Source: JBFFXF01 sp041569895 (GTDB lineage Bacteria; Planctomycetota; UBA8108; JACQVS01). Taken from it: DNA of 15,513 nt. The notes beneath the pieces are model-generated. The model was not told the origin of the DNA. It ran no database searches and worked only from the letters and a program-made list of their open reading frames with translations. The number at the start of each line of letters is the position of its first letter. Within the stretch, counting starts at the first letter, position 1. Where the stretch lies: positions 1 to 15,513 of the forward strand of contig JBFFXF010000172.1 in assembly GCA_041569895.1 (NCBI GenBank), given 5' to 3'. Shown here piece by piece: positions 10,873 through 15,513 of this stretch. The position numbers were made by a program, and so were the translations under genes.

Positions 10873-12348
10873 TCAGAGGCTCAGCAGGAAGTCCTCGAGG
10901 AGCAGCTTGTCGACGAACGGCAGCGCATTGTATCGCTCGCGCGCGTCCGTCGCCTCGCCGAAATGGCCCTCGACGATGGCGTCGCGCACGGTGGCCGCCG
11001 AGCCGTCGTGGAGGTACGGACCGGTGTCGCGGAGACCCCAGAGCGGCGCCGTGCGGAACTCGCCCGGCTCGACGCCGGGCTCGTCGACGTGGAACCGATC
11101 CGGGTTGCCGACATCGTGGAGCAGGAAGTCCGAGTACGCGCTCACCGGTCCGTCCGGCCCGACGAGCTCCGGCACGTGGCAGGATCCGCAGCCGAGCGTC
11201 CCGAAGATCGCCTCGCCCTCCTCGATCGATTGAACGCGCGCCGGGTCATCGGGCAACGTGCGTGACGGCGGCGCGATGTGCGTCGTGAAGAAGACGAGGT
11301 CGGCGAAGTCGCGCTCGTCGAACTCTGGATCGGTCGCGCCGTCGGTGTCATGCGGCACCGCGAAGCCGCTGAGCGCGATGTCCACCGTGAGGCCGATCTC
11401 GTTGAAGAGCGCATCCGCGGCGAAGTCGCGCAGCGACGGCACGCCGGACTTGTGCCCGAAGCGTCCGACGCGATCGCCGACCATGCGGGCGCGGCCGGAG
11501 ATGCCGTCGCCATCGTCGTCGCCCGGATCGGCGTTCTCGAGCAGCGCCGATTCCGGCAGCCGGTCGACGAGCCCGAGGCCGAGGAGGCTGGGCGTCTGAC
11601 GCGTCTCGACGATGTTGGCCTCGTCGGCGACCTCGTCCCGCGCGAGCCCGTGCAGCGCCAGCCGTGACGTCGCGGGACCGCCGGGCAACTGGCTGACCAG
11701 CCCGTTCTCGTCGCGATAGGCGAAGCGCACGACGTTGACGTCCAGGCCGCCCGAGCCGCCGATGACGGGATCGAGGTGGCACCCGCGGCACGAGTCGCCG
11801 TTGAAGAACGGTCCGAGCCCGCCCGCCACGGTCGCGCGTCGATCGAAGATGCGCCGGCCGCGAAGCCAGGAGGCCCCCTCCTCGGCGGTGAGCTCGCGGT
11901 CCGGTCCGCCGAGCGACCCCGGCGCCGGCAGCGGCGGGAGAGGCGGCTCGCGGCAGCCGAGGTCGGGCGTCGGATCGAGGCCCGCCTCGGGGAACGGGGC
12001 GGCCGGCGCGGGGCCACCCTGGAAGAGGAAGCCGAGCAGGATGACGGCGTCGTTGATCTGCAGCGCGCCGTCGTCGTCGGCATCGGCCGCGGTCAGGCAC
12101 GGAGGCGAGTCGAGGCCGATGAACAGGAAACCGAGGATGCGGAGCGGGTCGGAGATGTCGATCTCGGTGTCGTCGTTCGCGTCGCCGCGGATGAACTCCC
12201 CGTCGTCGCGGAAGAACTCCTCGAGGCTGCGCGCGGGCCGGAACGAGACGTGGCACAGGAGCACGCCGATGCCGGCGAGGAGGACGAGCTCGAGGGACCG
12301 GCGGATCGCGCTCCACGGACTGGCGGGTCTCATCGTGTGCGCTCCCAT
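10873..12348 (-). CDS. Exported di-heme oxidoreductase (DUF1111) with N-terminal dockerin-like domain
   Basis: The chosen ATG gives 491 residues. A signal peptide covers roughly 1-32 (hydrophobic LELVLLAGIGVLL). Two dockerin-like calcium loops follow: GDANDDTEIDISD (55-67) and ADADDDGALQINDA (88-101), each with an ILGFLF/LLGFLF helix, then a proline-rich linker (112-147). The rest is a DUF1111 di-heme domain (COG3488-like): heme motifs CRGCH (187-191) and CGSCH (387-391), the family signature DDDGDGISGRARM (277-289), and the C-terminal PYLHDGSAATVRDAIVEG (444-461). The upstream stop and this ATG share bases (TGATG), so translation is coupled; GTG at 12351 or ATG at 12333 are alternative starts. 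The family is a putative peroxidase or thiol oxidoreductase; the substrate is unknown. The added dockerin-like module suggests attachment to a partner or surface. Confidence 0.92.
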   Translation of the reverse strand: MGAHTMRPASPWSAIRRSLELVLLAGIGVLLCHVSFRPARSLEEFFRDDGEFIRGDANDDTEIDISDPLRILGFLFIGLDSPPCLTAADADDDGALQINDAVILLGFLFQGGPAPAAPFPEAGLDPTPDLGCREPPLPPLPAPGSLGGPDRELTAEEGASWLRGRRIFDRRATVAGGLGPFFNGDSCRGCHLDPVIGGSGGLDVNVVRFAYRDENGLVSQLPGGPATSRLALHGLARDEVADEANIVETRQTPSLLGLGLVDRLPESALLENADPGDDDGDGISGRARMVGDRVGRFGHKSGVPSLRDFAADALFNEIGLTVDIALSGFAVPHDTDGATDPEFDERDFADLVFFTTHIAPPSRTLPDDPARVQSIEEGEAIFGTLGCGSCHVPELVGPDGPVSAYSDFLLHDVGNPDRFHVDEPGVEPGEFRTAPLWGLRDTGPYLHDGSAATVRDAIVEGHFGEATDARERYNALPFVDKLLLEDFLLSL

Positions 12349-13625
12349 CACAGCGACTCCAGGAAACGGTGCAGGTCCGCTCTCGCCGGAGGGCTCAGCG
12401 CCTGGTAGCGCTCACGCGCCGCGCTCGCCTCGCCGCCGTGGAGCAGGATCGCCTCGGCGAGCGTCTCGGCCCGGCCGTCGTGCAGGAACGGCGGATGGCG
12501 GCAGACGCCCCAGAGGGGCTGCGTCCTGAACTCGCTGCCGGTGGCGAGCCCCATGACGACGCCGTCCGCGAGCTCCTCTCCCATGTCGTGGATGAGCAAA
12601 TCGGTGTAGGCGTGGAGCGAGCCGAGCGGCGTCGGCAGCGTCGGCGTGTGACAGCCAGTGCAGCCGATCTCCTCGAAGACGCTCTCGCCGCGCAACACCG
12701 CGTTCGTGATCCGCCCGCGTTGCGGCGCCGCGAGGTTCTCCTGAAACGCGATCAGGCTCGCGAGCTCGAAGCGGCTGACCTCCGGATCCGGGACGCGATC
12801 GTGATCGGTGATCCGGTCGCGCGGCGCGGCGACCTGCGCGTGGGCGACGCGGGGCAGGAGCGCCGCCAGCAGGGCGTTGCGCCGCGGGGGCTCGGCGCCG
12901 GCGAGCTCGATCGAGTCGGTCGTCAGCCCCATCTGGTTGTGCAGCGCGCCGCGGTTGAAGGCCTCGATGCTGGCCGTCTGGCACTTGTAGCCGAAGCGGC
13001 CGATGGCGTCGTCCTCCGCGGCGATGCGGTTGACGCGTCCGGAGATGCCATCGCCGTCGGCGTCTCCGGGATCCGCTCTCGAGAGGATCTCCTCGTCGGA
13101 GACCAGGCGGAAGAGTCCGACACCGAAGAGCGGTGGCGCGTTGCGCAGCGCGACCCGGGCGTTCCCCGGCACCGGCGGGTGCGCCACCGAAGCCGTCACC
13201 GGCCGGGAGGCCTCGCCCACGGGACCGTAGTGCGGCATAACGCCGCTCGGCAGGCACACCTCGGTGTCGTGCGTCGGCAGGTTGTCGTCCGTGCACGCGG
13301 GGTAGATCGGCCTGCCGCTCTCGTCGAGCGCGAGGTAGAAATCGCGGTAGCGCTGCGACGAGCCTCCCGGAGCGGGATCCTCGTGACAGCTCACGCACGC
13401 GACGGCGTTGAAGTGCGGGCCGAGGCCGTCCCGCGTGTGGAACCTCCGCAGGAAGACCGCGCGTCCCTCCTCGAAGGCGAAGAGCTCGGCGGCGCCGAGA
13501 CCCGGAATCGGATCGCCGAAGTCGGCGGTCAGCGCGCCGTCGTGCTCGGCGATCGAGAACGGGCCGCGCAGCGCGACCCACGTCAGGAGCAGGAATACCG
13601 CGAGAATGACCGTGAATCGACGCAT
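12348..13625 (-). CDS. Exported di-heme oxidoreductase (DUF1111 family)
   Basis: A 425-residue protein with an N-terminal signal or anchor helix (residues 3-20, FTVILAVFLLLTW). Heme motifs are CVSCH (77-81) and CTGCH (322-326), with the family signature GDADGDGISGRVNRIA (187-202), the domain-end motif PPFLHDGRAETLAEAILLHG (378-397) and ALSPPARADLHRFLESL. Further Cys at 111, 124, 215 and 375 could form disulfides. The ATG at 13625 is chosen because AGAGGGG lies five bases upstream and a signal sequence follows; an in-frame extension to 13781 would put 52 Arg/Pro/Gly-rich residues before the signal and is rejected. It is first in the minus-strand run and overlaps the next gene, a paralogue with an added dockerin-like module. 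The di-heme domains have probably diverged in role within one extracytoplasmic redox unit. Confidence 0.93.
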   Translation of the reverse strand: MRRFTVILAVFLLLTWVALRGPFSIAEHDGALTADFGDPIPGLGAAELFAFEEGRAVFLRRFHTRDGLGPHFNAVACVSCHEDPAPGGSSQRYRDFYLALDESGRPIYPACTDDNLPTHDTEVCLPSGVMPHYGPVGEASRPVTASVAHPPVPGNARVALRNAPPLFGVGLFRLVSDEEILSRADPGDADGDGISGRVNRIAAEDDAIGRFGYKCQTASIEAFNRGALHNQMGLTTDSIELAGAEPPRRNALLAALLPRVAHAQVAAPRDRITDHDRVPDPEVSRFELASLIAFQENLAAPQRGRITNAVLRGESVFEEIGCTGCHTPTLPTPLGSLHAYTDLLIHDMGEELADGVVMGLATGSEFRTQPLWGVCRHPPFLHDGRAETLAEAILLHGGEASAARERYQALSPPARADLHRFLESL

Positions 13626-13640
13626 GTGCACCCCTCTTTT

Positions 13641-13676
13641 GCCGGCGCGGTGGCCGGCGCCGCGGCCGGCGCGTGG
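13641..13676. repeat. Three 12-bp repeats (GCCGGCGCGGTG type) in a leader region
   Basis: GCCGGC begins exactly every 12 bases at 13641, 13653 and 13665 (GCCGGCGCGGTG, GCCGGCGCCGCG, GCCGGCGCGTGG). The array abuts the ribosome-binding site of the di-heme gene starting at 13625. Each GCCGGC is itself a palindrome, so the leader RNA could fold strongly, or the DNA could hold a protein at three evenly spaced sites. Confidence 0.7.
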
Positions 13677-13752
13677 TATCGCCGGAGAGTCGAGCCGATA
13701 AGTCTCCCCCCGACACCCGGAGCCGGGGAGTGAAGACCTGGCGAACGGCGCA

Positions 13753-13781
13753 ATCGTACCAGGAGGTGTGGGGCGGGCCAA
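13753..13781 (-). promoter_or_regulatory. Possible sigma-70-like promoter for the di-heme operon
   Basis: On the minus strand TTGGCC (13781-13776) and TACGAT (13758-13753) are separated by 17 bases; each matches four of six consensus bases. It would give a leader of about 120 bases containing the 12-bp repeats. In GC-rich DNA such partial matches can arise by chance. Confidence 0.28.
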
Positions 13782-13809
13782 GTTCTGGAGTTCGGGCGCG
13801 GGTGTCGGC

Positions 13810-14184
<375 letters not shown>

Positions 14185-14257
14185 GACCCGACTCTGCGGA
14201 CTCCGCGGAGGCTCCTGCGGTCGACGGAAATCCACACGATGGTAGACTTCTCGGGCC

Positions 14258-14279
14258 CCCGTCCCGCATTGGGGGCGGG
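14258..14279 (+). promoter_or_regulatory. Hairpin in the leader of the heptad-repeat gene
   Basis: CCCGTCCC (14258-14265) pairs with GGGGCGGG (14272-14279) through 8 bp including one G-U pair, with a six-base loop GCATTG. It lies 31 bases before the ATG at 14311 and leaves the GGAGG ribosome-binding site free. There is no T-run, so a regulatory or RNA-stability role is more likely than termination. Confidence 0.4.
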
Positions 14280-14310
14280 TCGAGGAAATCGCGTGTGTCA
14301 CGGAGGAACC

Positions 14311-15036
14311 ATGAGACGTCTCGTCATGTCGGTGCTCGTGGGTGGGGGACTCCTGGTGTCGGCGGGCTGGCCGGCTGTCGCGCAGACCGAGGGAAGCGGG
14401 TCTCGCCGCCCGATTCGCGATCGTGCCGAGGATGCGCGCGATCGTGCCGAGGATCGCCGGGATAGCCGTGAGGATCGCTGGGATCGACGCGAGGACCGTC
14501 GCGACGCTCGCGAGGACGTGCGCGATCGCGCCGAGGACCGCCGGGATCGCCGAGAGGACGTGCGCGACGGCGTCGAGGATCGTCGCGATCGTCGCGAGGA
14601 TCGGCGTGACAGGCGCGAGGATGTGCGCGACCAGCGAGACGACCGCGCCAAGCAGCGGCGGCTGGCGCGCCTCGAGCGCCACATCGAACGGCTCCGGGAG
14701 AGCGGGGCCGACCCCGACCGCATCCGGCGACTCGAGGCGAGACGCGACGCGCTGAAGCGGAACCTCAAGCGCGATCGTCGCGAGGACCGCTGGGATCGCC
14801 GGGAGGATCGCCGGGACCGACGCGAGGACCGCCGCGACCGCCGCGAGGACTGGAAAGACGGCCGCGAGGACTGGAAGGACCATCGCGAGGACCGGCGCGA
14901 TCACCGTGAAGACGTCCACGATCGTCGCGAGAACAGGCGCGATCACCGCGAGGACGTGCGCGACCGCCGCGAGAATCGCCGCGAGGGACGCCAGGAACGC
15001 CGCTCGACCCGTCGCGCCAACCGCCGCGACCGCTGA
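14311..15036 (+). CDS. Exported mixed-charge heptad-repeat protein (Arg/Asp/Glu)
   Basis: A 241-residue protein. Residues 1-24 are a Sec signal peptide with a likely cleavage after AVA (22-24). The mature part has two blocks of exactly eleven heptads, 37-113 and 155-231, with consensus D-x-R-E-D-x-R (for example DRREDRR, DRREDVR, DHREDVR). A 41-residue linker (114-154; RLARLERHIERLRESGAD, ARRDALKRNLKR) has the hydrophobic spacing of a normal helix pair. The heptads have almost no hydrophobic residues, so they cannot form a classical coiled coil; a long charged single helix or a disordered polyampholyte is more likely. Trp recurs at 57, 161, 181 and 188. The start is fixed by GGAGG four bases before ATG and by the signal peptide; the frame is open further upstream but runs through the repeat mosaic. 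Function unknown. Confidence 0.85.
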   Translation: MRRLVMSVLVGGGLLVSAGWPAVAQTEGSGSRRPIRDRAEDARDRAEDRRDSREDRWDRREDRRDAREDVRDRAEDRRDRREDVRDGVEDRRDRREDRRDRREDVRDQRDDRAKQRRLARLERHIERLRESGADPDRIRRLEARRDALKRNLKRDRREDRWDRREDRRDRREDRRDRREDWKDGREDWKDHREDRRDHREDVHDRRENRRDHREDVRDRRENRREGRQERRSTRRANRRDR

Positions 15037-15079
15037 TCTTTGCCTTCGGGCGCGGTGCCGGGCGCGTCGGGAAACGGTC

Positions 15080-15217
15080 CGCAGATTCCGCAGATTACGC
15101 AGAACGAGAGGCGGTGGTCGGACTCGAGTCGCGGTCATCGGACTCGGACCCCAACGTTGCAAAAACACGGTCCCCTTCCCGTCCCCGGTCCCGTGCCCGT
15201 GCCCGTGCCCGGCGAGG
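15080..15217 (+). repeat. Partial composite element, copy D1
   Basis: Three 9-bp units (CGCAGATTC, CGCAGATTA, CGCAGAACG; 15080-15106) are followed by a short TCGGACTCG-type stretch, the box CCCCAACGTTG (15149-15159), a five-A tract and a CCCGTGCCCGTGCCCG array up to 15217. It appears to be a shortened version of copies A and B lying 43 bases after the heptad-repeat gene. No gene is seen between 15037 and 15513. Confidence 0.75.
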
Positions 15218-15348
15218 CTCCTCGACTTCGCCGGCGGATCCCAACGGCAAGAAAGCGGCAAGGAAGGCAGGAAGGCAGGAAACGAGGTAGAGAATAGACC
15301 GGGGACTCTGCAGGCGAGAGCACCGCCGGGAGCTCACGTGGAACGGAA

Positions 15349-15513
15349 CGCAGATTCCGCAGAGTGCGCAGATGACCGCAGATTGAAGATCGGAGTCGGT
15401 ATCGGTCGTCGGAGTCGGCATCGGAGTCGGAGTCGGACCTCGGGTCTCCGATCTCCGATCTCTGACCTCTGACCTCTGTCTCCGCCTCTGTCTCCGCCCC
15501 GGCCCCCGCCTCC
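15349..15513 (+). repeat. Composite element, copy D2 (runs off the window)
   Basis: CGCAGATTC-type units (15349-15384) are followed by an ATCGGAGTCGG array (about 15388-15440) and then a GATCTCTGACCTC block (about 15441-15495), continuing towards the window edge. The last two modules are in the opposite order to copy A, showing that the modules are shuffled. A GGCAGGAA direct repeat lies just before it, near 15265-15285. Confidence 0.82.

Noticed and set aside
9659..11233. 524-residue plus-strand frame opposite the DUF418 gene
   Set aside because: Shadow of membrane-protein codons read on the other strand; crosses the boundary of two real genes and shows no signal or domain.
13626..13781. 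52-residue N-terminal extension of the first di-heme protein
   Set aside because: It would bury the signal sequence and lies across the promoter and 12-bp repeats; ATG 13625 has its own ribosome-binding site.
15095..15421. Minus-strand frame of 108 residues at the window end
   Set aside because: It mainly translates repeat arrays, has no supporting start and no domain.

Overview
The window is high-GC DNA, most likely from a planctomycete or close relative. This rests on family content, not on any database match: an ECF sigma factor translationally coupled to a giant Ser/Thr kinase with TPR and sugar-binding modules, a dockerin-like paired calcium-loop domain on a secreted di-heme protein, two DUF1111-type di-heme oxidoreductases, and a lipoprotein joining a c-type heme site to an FG-GAP beta-propeller. 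No rRNA, tRNA, transposase or CRISPR array was found.

Layout. 1-157: 3' end of an unrecognised plus-strand gene. 158-860: repeat mosaic, a possible 79-residue minus-strand gene and a terminator-like hairpin. 861-5863: ECF sigma factor and receptor-type kinase overlapping by ATGA. 5864-6161: second repeat mosaic. 6162-7073: membrane-anchored coiled-coil/TPR protein. 7084-7156: short tandem repeat between convergent genes. 7208-8707 (minus): heme/FG-GAP lipoprotein. 8784-8888: 13/14-bp tandem repeat between divergent genes. 8946-9419 (plus): small anchored protein, then a terminator built from repeat sequence. 9596-13625 (minus): three-gene run of DUF1111 protein, dockerin-DUF1111 protein and DUF418 membrane protein. 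13626-14310: promoter region and an inverted copy of the repeat mosaic. 14311-15036 (plus): exported protein made of two blocks of eleven charged heptads. 15037-15513: two more pieces of the mosaic and no convincing gene.

How the parts may work together. The sigma/kinase pair looks like a one-operon signalling unit: the kinase sits in the cytoplasm and, after one membrane segment, presents TPRs, a galactose-binding-like fold and a C-terminal malectin-like domain outside. The minus-strand genes supply exported c-type heme proteins (five CxxCH motifs in three proteins), pointing to a periplasmic redox function of unknown substrate.

The two most unusual signals are (1) the composite intergenic element, built from shuffled short arrays and present in at least four places in both orientations, and (2) the perfectly phased Arg/Asp/Glu heptad protein, whose repeat is kept at protein level although its codons vary.
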